Of a DNA stretch of 64,000 bases, positions 54,226-63,937 are shown one piece after another; the stretch's first letter is position 1, and each line of letters opens with the position of its first letter. The DNA lies in NCBI RefSeq assembly GCF_001425755.1, contig NZ_LMDH01000001.1, positions 1,642,031-1,706,030 of the forward strand, in the 5' to 3' direction. The position numbers were made by a program, and so were the translations under genes. Below the pieces are notes generated by a model, which was not told where the DNA came from, made no database searches, and saw only the letters and a program-made list of their open reading frames with translations. This stretch comes from Aeromicrobium sp. Root344. Lineage in GTDB: Bacteria; Actinomycetota; Actinomycetes; Propionibacteriales; Nocardioidaceae.

Positions 54226-55423
54226 GGGCGCCCGGGCGCCGTCCTCGTGCCGTCAGCCAACCACCGGCGATCAGGAGCAGCGCGCCGATGCCGAAGATCC
54301 GTGGGTCAGCGCCACCGGTGTCGGGCAGCGCCTGGTCGCCATCGACGGCCTCCTGCGGCCGGACCGTCACCGTCACCGTTGCCGACGCAGTGCCGTTGGG
54401 CGTGCTGTAGCGATAGTCGAACGTGTCCGTGCCGGCGAAGCCGTCGTCGGGCGTGTAGGTGATCTCGCCGTTGCGGACCTTCGCGGTTCCGTCACCGGGA
54501 TCCGAGGTCACGGTCAGGCCGCTGACCGGTGCCCCGTTGACCGGGTCGTCGTTGTCGAGCACGTCGATGTCGACGGCGACTCCCTCGTCGGTGGTGGCCT
54601 TGTCGTCGACCGCGATCGGCGGCAGCCCAGGATCGTTGAACAGTGCCGTGAATCCGCCGATCTGGGCGCAGGGATTCTCGTCGGAGAACACGCAGGGATC
54701 GATCGTGGCGGTCGACGTGTCGCGGAGGAGGTTGGGCATCACGGTCGTCTGCCGCACCGTGATGGTGCTTCCCGGAGCCGCGAGGAAGATCTGGTCCGGC
54801 GGGATGATCCCGGGCGTGACGGTGACGCCGCTGGCCTGCGCCCTGGCCCGGTCGACCTCAGGGACGGTGTCGCCGAGGCAGTAGGTTGCCGTGGTGCCTG
54901 GTAGCTGGGTGCTGGCATTGGTCGTGCAGGTGAACGTCCGGCTGCCACCGTCGACGTTCGGCCCGGCCTCCGTGATCGTGATCGTGGTGCCGGCGGTGGT
55001 CGTGCCGGCGGGAACGTACGACCCGTCGGCGACCTGGACGCCCACGCGGTACTTCTGGGTGCCGAAGTTCGGTTCGACCTCGGCCTGCACCGCTGCGTCG
55101 GAGCCGGTCTTGAGCTCGCCCGACGTCGCGCCCTTGCGGATGTCGGCATGAGGCGTACGCGTCGGGGGCGCCTCCTCGGTCGGTTCCGTCGGTTCGGTCG
55201 GTTCGGTGGTCTCGCCGCCCGGGGTGCCGGGATCCTCGTCGGTCGTCGGCGGTGTCGGGGTGGTCGGCGTGGGATCGGTCGTCTCGGTCGGCTCCGGCGT
55301 GGGTGCGTCCTCGGCGAGGGCGGCCGGCGCGACGACGAGCAGTGACGCGAGCCCGGCTGCGCCGCCGATGGCGAGCCTGGCGGTGGTCGCGCGGAACCCG
55401 GACGGACGAGCGGAACGAGACAT
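54209..55423 (-). CDS. LPXTG-type cell-wall surface protein
   Basis: This 404-residue surface protein has a signal peptide (ATTARLAIGGAAGLASLLVV, cleavage near ALAED). A Pro/Thr/Glu-rich stalk spans residues 38-90 (TPEPTETTDPTP, TEPTEPTEPTE). An Ig/cadherin-like domain (VAVDIDVLDNDDPVNGAPVS) is near residues 275-355. The C-terminus has LPDTG, a hydrophobic segment and a basic tail (RGRRPG), the complete sortase-anchoring signal. No sortase gene is in the window. It is divergent from pyruvate carboxylase. Confidence 0.88.
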   Translation of the reverse strand: MSRSARPSGFRATTARLAIGGAAGLASLLVVAPAALAEDAPTPEPTETTDPTPTTPTPPTTDEDPGTPGGETTEPTEPTEPTEEAPPTRTPHADIRKGATSGELKTGSDAAVQAEVEPNFGTQKYRVGVQVADGSYVPAGTTTAGTTITITEAGPNVDGGSRTFTCTTNASTQLPGTTATYCLGDTVPEVDRARAQASGVTVTPGIIPPDQIFLAAPGSTITVRQTTVMPNLLRDTSTATIDPCVFSDENPCAQIGGFTALFNDPGLPPIAVDDKATTDEGVAVDIDVLDNDDPVNGAPVSGLTVTSDPGDGTAKVRNGEITYTPDDGFAGTDTFDYRYSTPNGTASATVTVTVRPQEAVDGDQALPDTGGADPRIFGIGALLLIAGGWLTARGRRPGAHAPTD

Positions 55424-55652
55424 CGGAACTCCCTGGTGCTGTGGCGATTCGCCTGTCCACGAATCTCCCTGATCATCGCCGGGCCCGGGGGTTTCGGCAA
55501 CCAGATTGGGAAATTGCGTCGCTCGTACGCGAGAAGTTGTCCGTGAACGGCCGCCATCTCACGGACTGAACATGAGGGAACCCTCGCAATGTGCTCGTGA
55601 CATCCGAGCGATAGGTTGACCCCGACGCTTCCGCCGAGCAAGGACGATCCCG

Positions 55653-58600
55653 TTGTTCCAGAAGATTCTCGTCGCCAACCGTGGTGAGATCGCGATTCGC
55701 GCGATTCGTGCTGCCCACGAGCTGGGCGCCCAGACCGTTGCGGTCTTCCCCCACGAGGACCGTGGCTCAGAGCACCGCGTACGCGCGGACGAGGCGTACG
55801 AGATCGGCGACCTGGGTCACCCGGTGCGGGCCTACCTCGACCCGGAGGCGATCGTCGAGGTCGCGGTCAACGCCGGCGCCGACGCGATCTATCCCGGCTA
55901 CGGATTCCTGTCGGAGAACCCTGACCTCGCCGAGGCGTGCGAGCGCGCCGGCATCACGTTCATCGGGCCGCCCAAGCAGGTCCTGGAGCTGACCGGCAAC
56001 AAGGCGTCGGCGATCGCCGCGGCCAAGGCCGCCGGGGTCCCGACGCTCAAGTCCGTCGAGCCCTCGGCCGACGTCGACGCGCTCATGTCGGCGTCGGACG
56101 TCCTGACCTACCCGCTGTTCGTGAAGGCGGTCGCCGGTGGTGGTGGCCGTGGCATGCGCCGGGTCGACGACCCGGCCAGGCTGCGTGAGTCGATCGAGGC
56201 GGCGATGCGCGAGGCCGACGGAGCGTTCGGCGACCCGACCTGCTTCATCGAGGAAGCCGTGGTCGACGCCCGGCACATCGAGGTCCAGATCCTCGCCGAC
56301 CAGCAGGGCAATGTCGTGCACCTGAGGGAGCGCGACTGCTCCGTGCAGCGCCGCCACCAGAAGGTCGTCGAGATCGCCCCGGCGCCCAACCTCGATCGGG
56401 CGACGCGCAAGGCGATGTGCGCCGACGCCGTGAAGTTCGCCCAGTCGATCCGCTACTCGTGCGCCGGCACGGTCGAGTTCCTGCTCGGCGCCGACGGTCG
56501 CTACGTGTTCATCGAGATGAACCCGCGGATCCAGGTCGAGCACACCGTGACCGAGGAGGTCACCAACGTCGACCTCGTGCAGGCGCAGATGCGCATCGCT
56601 GCCGGCGACTCGTTGGCTGACCTCGACCTGGCCGACCAGTCGACGATCAAGGCACGTGGCTTCGCGCTGCAGTGCCGCATCACGACCGAGGACCCGGCCA
56701 ACGGCTTCCGGCCCGACACCGGCACGATCACGTCCTACCGGTCGCCCGGCGGCCCGGGCGTACGCCTCGACGGCGGCACCACGTTCACCGGCGCCGTCGT
56801 CAGCGCGCACTTCGACTCGATGCTGTCCAAGCTGACCTGCCGCGGCCGCGACTTCGAGGCCGCGGTCACCCGGGCCGAGCGCGCGCTCGGTGAGTTCCAC
56901 GTCGGCGGGGTCTCGACCAACATCCCGTTCCTCAAGGGGTTGCTCGCCAACCCCGACTTCCGCGCCGGGCACGTCACGACGACGTTCATCGAGGGTCACC
57001 CCGAGCTGCTCGAGGCACACGGTGCCTCCGACCCGGCGGGCAAGATCTTGTCGTGGCTCGCCGACGTCACGGTCAACAAGCCCAACGGTGCCGCCCCGAC
57101 GGTGGTCGACCCGCGTTCCAAGCTGCCCGAGGTGGACCTCTCGGTGGCGCCGCCGGACGGCTCACGCCAGCTGCTCCTGCAGCTCGGGCCCGAGGGCTTC
57201 GCCGCGGCACTGCGCCAGCGCGACACCGTCGGGGTCACCGACACGACCTTCCGCGACGCCCACCAGTCACTGCTGGCGACCCGCGTACGTACGCGCGACC
57301 TCGTGACGGTGGCGCCGTACGTCGCGCGGACGACTCCGCAGCTGTTGAGCATCGAGGCGTGGGGCGGTGCGACGTACGACGTGGCGCTGCGGTTCCTCAA
57401 GGAGGACCCGTGGGACCGCCTCGCGGCGATGCGTGAGGCGGCGCCCAACATCTGCCTGCAGATGCTGCTGCGCGGCCGCAACACCGTCGGCTACACGCCC
57501 TATCCGACCGAGGTGACCGACGCGTTCGTGGCCGAGGCGGCGGAGACCGGCATCGACATCTTCCGCATCTTCGACGCGCTCAACGACGTCGACCAGATGC
57601 AGCCGGCGATCGAGGCCGTACGTGCGACCGGCACGGCCGTGGCGGAGGTCGCCCTCTGCTACACCGCCGACCTCTCGGACCCTGACGAGAAGCTCTACAC
57701 GCTCGACTACTACCTGCGCCTCGCCGACCGCATCGTCGAGGCCGGCGCACACGTCCTGGCGATCAAGGACATGGCCGGGCTCCTGCGGGCGCCCGCAGCT
57801 CGTACGCTCGTCCGCGCGTTGCGCGAGCGGTTCGACCTGCCGGTGCACCTGCACACCCACGACACCCCTGGTGGGCAGCTCGCCACGTTGGTCGCGGCGA
57901 TCGAGGCCGGGGTCGACGCGGTCGACGCGGCATCCGCCGCGCTGGCCGGCACCACCAGCCAGCCACCGATGTCGGCACTGGTCGCGGCCACGAACCACTC
58001 CGAACGTACGACCGGCCTCGACATCGACGCGGTCAACGCGCTCGAGCCCTACTGGGAGGCCACCCGCCGGCTCTACGCGCCGTTCGAGTCCGGGCTGCCC
58101 GCGCCCACCGGCCGGGTCTACCGCCACGAGATCCCCGGGGGCCAGCTGTCCAACCTCCGCCAGCAGGCGATCGCTCTGGGGCTCGGCGAGAAGTTCGAGC
58201 AGATCGAGGACATGTACGCCGCGGCCAACGACATCCTCGGCAATGTCGTCAAGGTGACGCCGTCGTCCAAGGTCGTCGGCGACCTCGCACTCCACCTCGT
58301 CGCAGTCGGTGCCGACCCCAAGGCCTTCGCCGACGACCCGGCGTCGTTCGACATCCCCGAGTCTGTCATCGGCTTCCTCTCCGGCGAGCTGGGCGACCCG
58401 CCCGGCGGCTGGCCCGAGCCGTTCCGCACCAAGGCGCTGCAGGGCCGCAACGCCAAGCCCAAGGTCACCGAGCTGACCGCCGAGGATCGTGCCGGCCTGG
58501 CCGACGACCGGCGGCACACCCTCAACCGGCTGCTGTTCCCCGGCCCGACCCAGGACTTCGACAAGGCGCACGCGGAGTTCGGCGACCTGTCGGCCGTACC

Positions 58601-59033
58601 GACGGGCGCCTTCCTCTACGGACTGCGCAACGACGACGAGACCGAGGTCGAGGTCTCCGAGGGCAACCTGCTCCTGTTCGGCGTCGAGGCCATCGGCGAC
58701 GCCGACGAACGGGGCATGCGCAACGTGCTCGGCACGATCAACGGCCAGCTCCGCCCCACCGAGGTGCGCGACCGCTCCGTCGACTCCAAGGTCGCCGCCT
58801 CGGAGAAGGCAGACTCGACCAACCCGCAGCACGTCGCCGTCCCGTTCGCCGGCGTCGTCCACGCGACTGTCGCCGAGGGCGACACGGTCGAGGCCGGCCA
58901 GACCGTCGCCACGATCGAGGCCATGAAGATGGAGGCCTCGATCACCAGCCCCAACGCCGGCACCGTCGCGCGTCTCGTCATCCCCGACACCCGCCAGGCC
59001 GAGGGCGGCGACCTGCTCCTGGTGCTTGGCTGA
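55653..59033 (+). CDS. pyc: pyruvate carboxylase
   Basis: This 1126-residue biotin enzyme makes oxaloacetate from pyruvate and bicarbonate. The N-terminal biotin carboxylase domain (1-450) has the ATP-grasp loop GGGGRGMRRV and EMNPRIQVEHTVTEEV. The carboxyltransferase domain (about 530-800) starts with DTTFRDAHQSLLATRVRTRD. The C-terminal biotin carrier domain has biotin Lys1092 in IEAMKMEAS. The start is a rare TTG behind AAGGA at 55640-55644. This is the normal single-chain actinobacterial enzyme and serves anaplerosis. Confidence 0.97.
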   Translation: MFQKILVANRGEIAIRAIRAAHELGAQTVAVFPHEDRGSEHRVRADEAYEIGDLGHPVRAYLDPEAIVEVAVNAGADAIYPGYGFLSENPDLAEACERAGITFIGPPKQVLELTGNKASAIAAAKAAGVPTLKSVEPSADVDALMSASDVLTYPLFVKAVAGGGGRGMRRVDDPARLRESIEAAMREADGAFGDPTCFIEEAVVDARHIEVQILADQQGNVVHLRERDCSVQRRHQKVVEIAPAPNLDRATRKAMCADAVKFAQSIRYSCAGTVEFLLGADGRYVFIEMNPRIQVEHTVTEEVTNVDLVQAQMRIAAGDSLADLDLADQSTIKARGFALQCRITTEDPANGFRPDTGTITSYRSPGGPGVRLDGGTTFTGAVVSAHFDSMLSKLTCRGRDFEAAVTRAERALGEFHVGGVSTNIPFLKGLLANPDFRAGHVTTTFIEGHPELLEAHGASDPAGKILSWLADVTVNKPNGAAPTVVDPRSKLPEVDLSVAPPDGSRQLLLQLGPEGFAAALRQRDTVGVTDTTFRDAHQSLLATRVRTRDLVTVAPYVARTTPQLLSIEAWGGATYDVALRFLKEDPWDRLAAMREAAPNICLQMLLRGRNTVGYTPYPTEVTDAFVAEAAETGIDIFRIFDALNDVDQMQPAIEAVRATGTAVAEVALCYTADLSDPDEKLYTLDYYLRLADRIVEAGAHVLAIKDMAGLLRAPAARTLVRALRERFDLPVHLHTHDTPGGQLATLVAAIEAGVDAVDAASAALAGTTSQPPMSALVAATNHSERTTGLDIDAVNALEPYWEATRRLYAPFESGLPAPTGRVYRHEIPGGQLSNLRQQAIALGLGEKFEQIEDMYAAANDILGNVVKVTPSSKVVGDLALHLVAVGADPKAFADDPASFDIPESVIGFLSGELGDPPGGWPEPFRTKALQGRNAKPKVTELTAEDRAGLADDRRHTLNRLLFPGPTQDFDKAHAEFGDLSAVPTGAFLYGLRNDDETEVEVSEGNLLLFGVEAIGDADERGMRNVLGTINGQLRPTEVRDRSVDSKVAASEKADSTNPQHVAVPFAGVVHATVAEGDTVEAGQTVATIEAMKMEASITSPNAGTVARLVIPDTRQAEGGDLLLVLG

Positions 59034-59183
59034 CCCTCCGACCTGCAGCGATGCTGTTCTCGCGAAGTTCACAGGTTTTCGAGGCGCTCATGACACGTAC
59101 GCGTGCAACGATGGTGGAGCGTAGACAGTTTGCGGCGGTAGGCCCGATGATGCGTGCACGGTCCTCAAGGGAAGGGGCCGCAC

Positions 59184-60266
59184 ATGACGCAAGAAGCCCA
59201 GACAGACACCGCTCCCAGTGAGCAATACGTCAGTCATTTCACCGAGCTGATGCAGGACGTCAAGGCGTCCGGGCTGCTGGAGCGGGCCCACATCTACTAC
59301 TGGCTGCAGATCGGTGCGCACGTCGGCGCGTTCTTCGCCATCTGGGCCGGGTTCTTCTGGCTCGGCAACTCGTGGTTCCAGCTGATCCTGGCCGCAGCCC
59401 TCGGCGTCATCGTCACGCAGTTCGGCTTCCTCGGCCACGACGCGGCACACCGTCAGATGTTCACGTCCTCGGCATGGAACGCGTGGACCGCGCGCATCCT
59501 CGCCGGAGCGTTCGCCGGGCTGAGCTTTGCCTGGTGGCGGGCCAAGCACAACATGCACCACAAGGGTCCCAACCTCGAGGGCTACGACCCTGACATCGGA
59601 CCGGGCGCCATCGCGTTCACGCCCGGCATCGTGGCGCAGCGCACCGAAGGATTCGCGGGGTGGTTCGTCAAGCGGCAGGGCTGGCTGTTCTTCCCCCTGC
59701 TGACGCTCGAGGGTCTCAACCTGCACGCCGAGTCGATCCGCGCCGCGCGCGACAAGGAGTCCAACCAGCCGTGGCGGCGGGTCGAGCTGTTCCTGGTCGT
59801 CACGCGCCTCACCGCGTACGTCGCAGTGCTCCTGACGTTCCTGCCGCTCGGCAAGGCGGTGTCATTCTTCGCGATCCAGATGGCGGTGTTCGGGTTCTGC
59901 CTCGGCGCCTCGTTCGCCCCCGCGCACAAGGGCATGCCGATCATCCCGCCGGAGATGAAGCTCGACTTCCTGCGCCGCCAGGTCATGGTGTCGCGCAACG
60001 TCCGCGGCAACCCCGTCGTCGACTGGGCCATGGGCGGGCTCAACTACCAGATCGAGCACCACCTGTTCCCCAACATGCCGCGGTGCAACCTCAAGAAGGC
60101 GCAGCCGCTCGTCCGCGCGCACTGCGAGCGCGAGGGCATCGACTACATGGAGGTCGGGCTCTTCCACTCGTACGCGATCGTCGTCGACTACCTCAACAAC
60201 GTCGGCCTGCGCGCCCGCGATCCGTTCGACTGCCCGCTGTCGGCCCAGCTCCGCGCCCCCGGCTGA
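59184..60266 (+). CDS. membrane fatty-acid (acyl-CoA) desaturase
   Basis: This 360-residue di-iron desaturase has three histidine clusters: HDAAH (85-89), HNMHH (122-126) and QIEHH (289-293), with four membrane segments around them. It inserts a cis double bond into acyl chains. The start ATG 59184 is preceded by AAGGGG; an upstream GTG frame exists. The glutamine in QIEHH is typical of front-end desaturases. It is convergent with the acyl-CoA synthetase gene, with a strong inverted repeat between. Confidence 0.92.
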   Translation: MTQEAQTDTAPSEQYVSHFTELMQDVKASGLLERAHIYYWLQIGAHVGAFFAIWAGFFWLGNSWFQLILAAALGVIVTQFGFLGHDAAHRQMFTSSAWNAWTARILAGAFAGLSFAWWRAKHNMHHKGPNLEGYDPDIGPGAIAFTPGIVAQRTEGFAGWFVKRQGWLFFPLLTLEGLNLHAESIRAARDKESNQPWRRVELFLVVTRLTAYVAVLLTFLPLGKAVSFFAIQMAVFGFCLGASFAPAHKGMPIIPPEMKLDFLRRQVMVSRNVRGNPVVDWAMGGLNYQIEHHLFPNMPRCNLKKAQPLVRAHCEREGIDYMEVGLFHSYAIVVDYLNNVGLRARDPFDCPLSAQLRAPG

Positions 60267-60271
60267 CGGCC

Positions 60272-60335
60272 CCAACTTTTGAAGCGTTGCGCAGGTTCTC
60301 GCGCTCGGGAGCCTGCGCACGTCTTCAAAAGTTGG
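60272..60335. terminator. nested inverted repeat between convergent genes
   Basis: Outer arms CCAACTTTTGAAG (60272-60284) and CTTCAAAAGTTGG (60323-60335) are perfect over 13 bases. Inner arms TGCGCAGG (60288-60295) and CCTGCGCA (60312-60319) are perfect over eight. It fills the space between the convergent desaturase and acyl-CoA synthetase genes, so it probably acts as a bidirectional terminator; it may also be a member of a dispersed palindromic repeat family. Confidence 0.75.
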
Positions 60336-60345
60336 TGACCGGCGT

Positions 60346-61878
60346 CTAGTTGACCTGGCGGTCGTGGCCCTCCCAGTAGGGCTGGCGCAGCTTGAACTTC
60401 TGCAGCTTGCCGGTCGCGGTGCGGGCCAGCTCGTCGCGGAACTCGATCTTCTTGGGGCACTTGTAGCCCGCGAGGTGCTCACGGCAGTGCGCGATCAGTC
60501 CGGCTTCATCGACCGGCTCGGCGTCGGGGTCGAGCACGACCAGCGCGGTGACGAGCTCGCCCCACTTGTCGTCCGGGATGCCGATCACGGCGACCTCACG
60601 CACCGAGGGGTGCGAGCTCAGGGCGTCCTCGACCTCGATCGACGAGACGTTCTCGCCGCCGGTGATGATGACGTCCTTCTTGCGGTCGGCGATCGCGATG
60701 TAGCCGTCCTCGAACGTGCCGCCGTCACCGGTGTGGAACCAGTTGTCGGCCTGCGCCTCGGCGGTCGCCTCCGGGTTGTCCCAGTACGCCTCAAGGTTGT
60801 GGTTGGACTGTGCCAGCACCTCGCCTTCGTCGTCGATCTTCATGCGTACGCCGATGACGGGCGCACCGGCACGGCCCAGGTTGACGGCCTGCTGGTGCGG
60901 GTCGAGGTCGTCCCACTCAGCGCGCATGCGTGCCATCGTCAGCAGGGGTGCGGTCTCGGTGAGGCCGTAGATCTGGATGAACTCCCAGCCCAGCTCCTCG
61001 CGTACGCGCTCGATCGTGCGGGTCGGCGGCGGCGCGCCGGCGACGATGATGCGTACGCGGTCACGGCCAGGGATCTCGCCGTCCCAGGTCTTCGCCCCGT
61101 CGAGCGCGGCCGTGACGACCGCGGGCGCCGCGCAGAGGTAGGTGACGCCGTGCTGCTCGATGCGCTTGAGGATCTCGGTGCCGTCGACCTGGCGCAGCAC
61201 GACGTGTGTGGCGCCCATGCCGGTCGCGGCGAACGGGTGCCCCCATCCGTTGGCGTGGAACATCGGCAGCGTGTGGAGATAGACGTCGCGGTCCGAGACC
61301 GACGCCTGCCAGCCGAACACGGTCGCGTTGAGCCAGTTGTTGCGGTGCGTGAGCTGGACGCCCTTGGGTCGCGCGGTCGTGCCCGACGTGTAGTTGATCG
61401 TCGCCGTCGCACCCTCGTCGCCCTCCCAGGGCTGCGGCTCCGCCGTCGAGCCCCAGATCTTGTCGTCGTCCTCGCCGAGCACGAACGTCCGCTTGCAGTC
61501 GACCTCGTCGACGAGGTGCCGCAGCGCGGGGTCGACCATCAGCACCTCGGCGCCGGAGTGCTCCACGATGTAGCGGATCTCGGCGACCGCGAGCCGGAAG
61601 TTGATCGGCACCAGGACGCGGCCCCAGCCCGAGACGCCGAAGAACGACGTCAGCAGCCGCGCGGAGTTCTGCGACACGACCGCGACGCGACCGCCGACCG
61701 GCACGCCCATCTCGTCCAGCGACGCAGCCTGGGCCCGAGCCCGTCGGCCCAGCTCGGCGTACGTGATCTCGCCCCACGACTCGGCCGGCTGGTCGGGCTC
61801 GTCGATGACGGCGATGCGATCGGGATAGACCGTGACGGCGCGGTCGAGGAAGTCCATGACGGTCAACGGGTAGAACAC
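60346..61878 (-). CDS. acyl-CoA synthetase (AMP-forming)
   Basis: This 510-residue AMP-binding ligase activates a fatty or related carboxylic acid to its CoA thioester. The P-loop is INYTSGTTARPKGVQL near residues 160-175, the adenylate loop has QIYGLTETAPL, and the A7-A8 hinge TGDGGTFEDGYIAIADRKKD. The conserved lysine is in RTATGKLQKFKL at the end. The start was set at GTG 61878 because AGGAGG lies five bases before it. It probably works with the nearby desaturase and acyl-CoA genes in lipid metabolism, but the exact substrate is unknown. Confidence 0.93.
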   Translation of the reverse strand: MFYPLTVMDFLDRAVTVYPDRIAVIDEPDQPAESWGEITYAELGRRARAQAASLDEMGVPVGGRVAVVSQNSARLLTSFFGVSGWGRVLVPINFRLAVAEIRYIVEHSGAEVLMVDPALRHLVDEVDCKRTFVLGEDDDKIWGSTAEPQPWEGDEGATATINYTSGTTARPKGVQLTHRNNWLNATVFGWQASVSDRDVYLHTLPMFHANGWGHPFAATGMGATHVVLRQVDGTEILKRIEQHGVTYLCAAPAVVTAALDGAKTWDGEIPGRDRVRIIVAGAPPPTRTIERVREELGWEFIQIYGLTETAPLLTMARMRAEWDDLDPHQQAVNLGRAGAPVIGVRMKIDDEGEVLAQSNHNLEAYWDNPEATAEAQADNWFHTGDGGTFEDGYIAIADRKKDVIITGGENVSSIEVEDALSSHPSVREVAVIGIPDDKWGELVTALVVLDPDAEPVDEAGLIAHCREHLAGYKCPKKIEFRDELARTATGKLQKFKLRQPYWEGHDRQVN

Positions 61879-62011
61879 GGGTGCCTCCTGGGCGTGACGT
61901 GGCTCATGTCTATCGTGCACCCCGCTGCGAGGAGGTTGCACCCCCAGCAGGACCTGTCACACGTATGGGCGAGAGTGGGTCAGTGCCCACGACTTCTTCT
62001 CGCGCGTACGC

Positions 62012-63325
62012 ATGAGCAGCGCCGACGCCAAGCCCTGTCGCCCGCCCCTCAGCAGCTTCTGGAGAGACCTGCCCCGCGAGGGCCGGTTGCTGCTGTCCGT
62101 CGTCGCGTTCCAGTTCATCGGCACCGGGCTCGTGCTGCCGTTCTGGGTCGTCTACCTCCACGAGATCCGCGGGTTCAGCCTCGACACCGTCGGCCTGCTG
62201 ATGGCGTTGCTGTCCCTGGCGGGGTTCCTGGTGCTGGGGCCCGGCGGCGTCGTCATCGATCGCATCGGAGCGCGCAAGGCCATGATCGCCTCGCTCCTGG
62301 CCGCGTTCACGGGACAGCTGATCATGGCGTTCGCCACCACGGTGCCGGTCGCCGCCGTCGGGCTCGCGCTCGTCGGCTCCTCGTTCGGCCTGGCCTGGCC
62401 CGCCTCGCAGTCGATGGTGGCGACGATCGTCCCCTCGCGCATCCGGCCACGCTACTTCGGCATGAACTTCGCCCTGCTCAACCTCGGTGTCGGAGTCGGC
62501 GGCATCATCGGCGGGATCGTCGCTGACGTGTCGCGGCCGGTCACGTTCCAGATCATGTACCTCGCCGAGGCCACCAGCTATCTGCCCGCCCTGATCCTCC
62601 TGCTGGGACCCTTGCGTCACGTCGGCGGACCGCATCGCAGCGAACCGCACGAGCACGCGACCGCCGACGCGGCCGGAGTCAGCTATCTCGCGTTGCTGCG
62701 CCGACCGGCTGTGCTGTCGTTGACCCTGCTCTCGTTCGCCGCGGCGTTCGTCGGCTACGCCCAGCTCAACGCCGGCATGCCGGCCTACGCACGAGCTGTC
62801 AGTGAGGTGTCCACGCGGGCGCTGGGCTGGGCGTTCGCCGCCAACACCTTGGTCATCGTGCTGCTGCAGCTGCTGGTGCTGCGCCACATGGAGGGCCGCC
62901 GGCGCACCCGCGTCGTCGTGGCGATGGCCCTCATGTGGGCGGTCTCGTGGCTGCTCCTGAGCGCCTCGTCGTTGATCCCGGGCACCCTCGGCGCATCGCT
63001 CCTGGTCGCTGCCTGTGCCTCGGTCTTCGCTCTCGGCGAGACCCTGCTCCAGCCAACCGTGCCCGCCATGGTCAACGACCTGGCCCCCGACCACCTGCGC
63101 GGCCGCTACAACGCCATCAGCTCGGCAGGTTTCCAGGCGGCGTCCGTCACGGGGCCGCCCGTCGCCGGCCTGCTGATCGACCGCGGACTGGGCGCGGCCT
63201 GGATCGGGATGCTCCTGGTCGGGGTGCTGGTGGTGGTCGTGGTCTCGGTGCTCTGGGTCGAGCCGCAGCTTCCGGCCGCGGCCAATGGCGTTGGGCAGCC
63301 GGCCGATGTCGGCGATAGCGTCTGA
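62012..63325 (+). CDS. MFS transporter (MdtG/drug-type)
   Basis: This 437-residue permease has 12 helices. Segments include LLLSVVAFQFIGTGLVLPF at helix 1 and VVIDRIGARKAMIASLLA in loop 2-3. A repeated-half motif is seen around FALGETLLQPTVPAMV in the C-terminal half. The family is close to multidrug exporters, but no substrate can be read. It stands between the acyl-CoA synthetase (divergent) and the beta-helix protein, whose ATG follows three bases after its stop. Confidence 0.88.
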   Translation: MSSADAKPCRPPLSSFWRDLPREGRLLLSVVAFQFIGTGLVLPFWVVYLHEIRGFSLDTVGLLMALLSLAGFLVLGPGGVVIDRIGARKAMIASLLAAFTGQLIMAFATTVPVAAVGLALVGSSFGLAWPASQSMVATIVPSRIRPRYFGMNFALLNLGVGVGGIIGGIVADVSRPVTFQIMYLAEATSYLPALILLLGPLRHVGGPHRSEPHEHATADAAGVSYLALLRRPAVLSLTLLSFAAAFVGYAQLNAGMPAYARAVSEVSTRALGWAFAANTLVIVLLQLLVLRHMEGRRRTRVVVAMALMWAVSWLLLSASSLIPGTLGASLLVAACASVFALGETLLQPTVPAMVNDLAPDHLRGRYNAISSAGFQAASVTGPPVAGLLIDRGLGAAWIGMLLVGVLVVVVVSVLWVEPQLPAAANGVGQPADVGDSV

Positions 63326-63328
63326 GGC

Positions 63329-63937
63329 ATGTTGATCGAGCATCGTGGAGCCAGCCCTCGCATCGACCCTTCGGCCTACGTCGCACCCACGGCGGTCATC
63401 AGCGGCGACGTCACGATCGGCGCTGATGTCCGCGTCCTGCACGGTGCCGTCGTGACCGCTGAGGACGGCAGCGTGACGATCGGTGCTCGCGTCGTCGTGA
63501 TGGAGCACGCGCTCGTACGCGGTCGGGCGACGCATCCCGTGTCGATCGGCGACGACGTCATGATCGGGCCGCACGCGCACGTCAACGGTGCGACGATCGC
63601 CGACGAGGTGTTCATCGCGACCGGTGCGTCGCTGTTCCCCGGCTCGTCCGTCGAGACCGGGTCGGAGCTGCGCATCAACAGCGTGCTGCAGGTCAACTCC
63701 CGGATCGGCCCGGGGGAGTCGCTGCCGATCGGGTGGGTCGCGGTCGGAGACCCGGCGCAGATGTTCCCGCCCGAGCGGCACGACGAGATCTGGCCCATCC
63801 AGCGCGAGCTCGACTTCAGCGGCACGGTCTACGGCGTGGCGCAGGGCTCGGGGATGCGCGACATCATGCGCCAGCAGGCCGAGTTCTTCGCCGCGCACGT
63901 CGACGACCGGGTCGTCGGCCAGGACTACTTCTCGTAG
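63329..63937 (+). CDS. gamma-carbonic-anhydrase-like hexapeptide-repeat protein
   Basis: This 202-residue protein has a left-handed beta-helix made of hexapeptide repeats (SAYVAPTAVISGDVTIGADV and later turns). The histidines that bind zinc in true gamma-carbonic anhydrases are only partly kept (HALVRG, GPHAHVNG). Such homologues often serve as acyltransferase-like or carnitine-related proteins without carbonic anhydrase activity. It follows the MFS gene by three bases and overlaps the convergent 3-hydroxyacyl-CoA dehydrogenase end by 13 bases. Confidence 0.85.
   Translation: MLIEHRGASPRIDPSAYVAPTAVISGDVTIGADVRVLHGAVVTAEDGSVTIGARVVVMEHALVRGRATHPVSIGDDVMIGPHAHVNGATIADEVFIATGASLFPGSSVETGSELRINSVLQVNSRIGPGESLPIGWVAVGDPAQMFPPERHDEIWPIQRELDFSGTVYGVAQGSGMRDIMRQQAEFFAAHVDDRVVGQDYFS

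Noticed and set aside
55424..55652. Small stem GATTCG/CGAATC at 55446-55465 in the leader of the LPXTG gene
   Set aside because: Six paired bases with an 8-base loop are too weak to call a regulatory element in this GC-rich DNA.
59034..59183. Possible small gene or regulatory RNA between pyc and the desaturase gene
   Set aside because: No open frame with a ribosome binding site, no riboswitch-like motifs and no strong fold were found by eye; it most likely holds the desaturase promoter.
61910..63898. A 662-codon minus-strand open frame opposite the MFS and beta-helix genes
   Set aside because: Antisense to two recognised proteins, with no conserved motif and a mirror-like composition.
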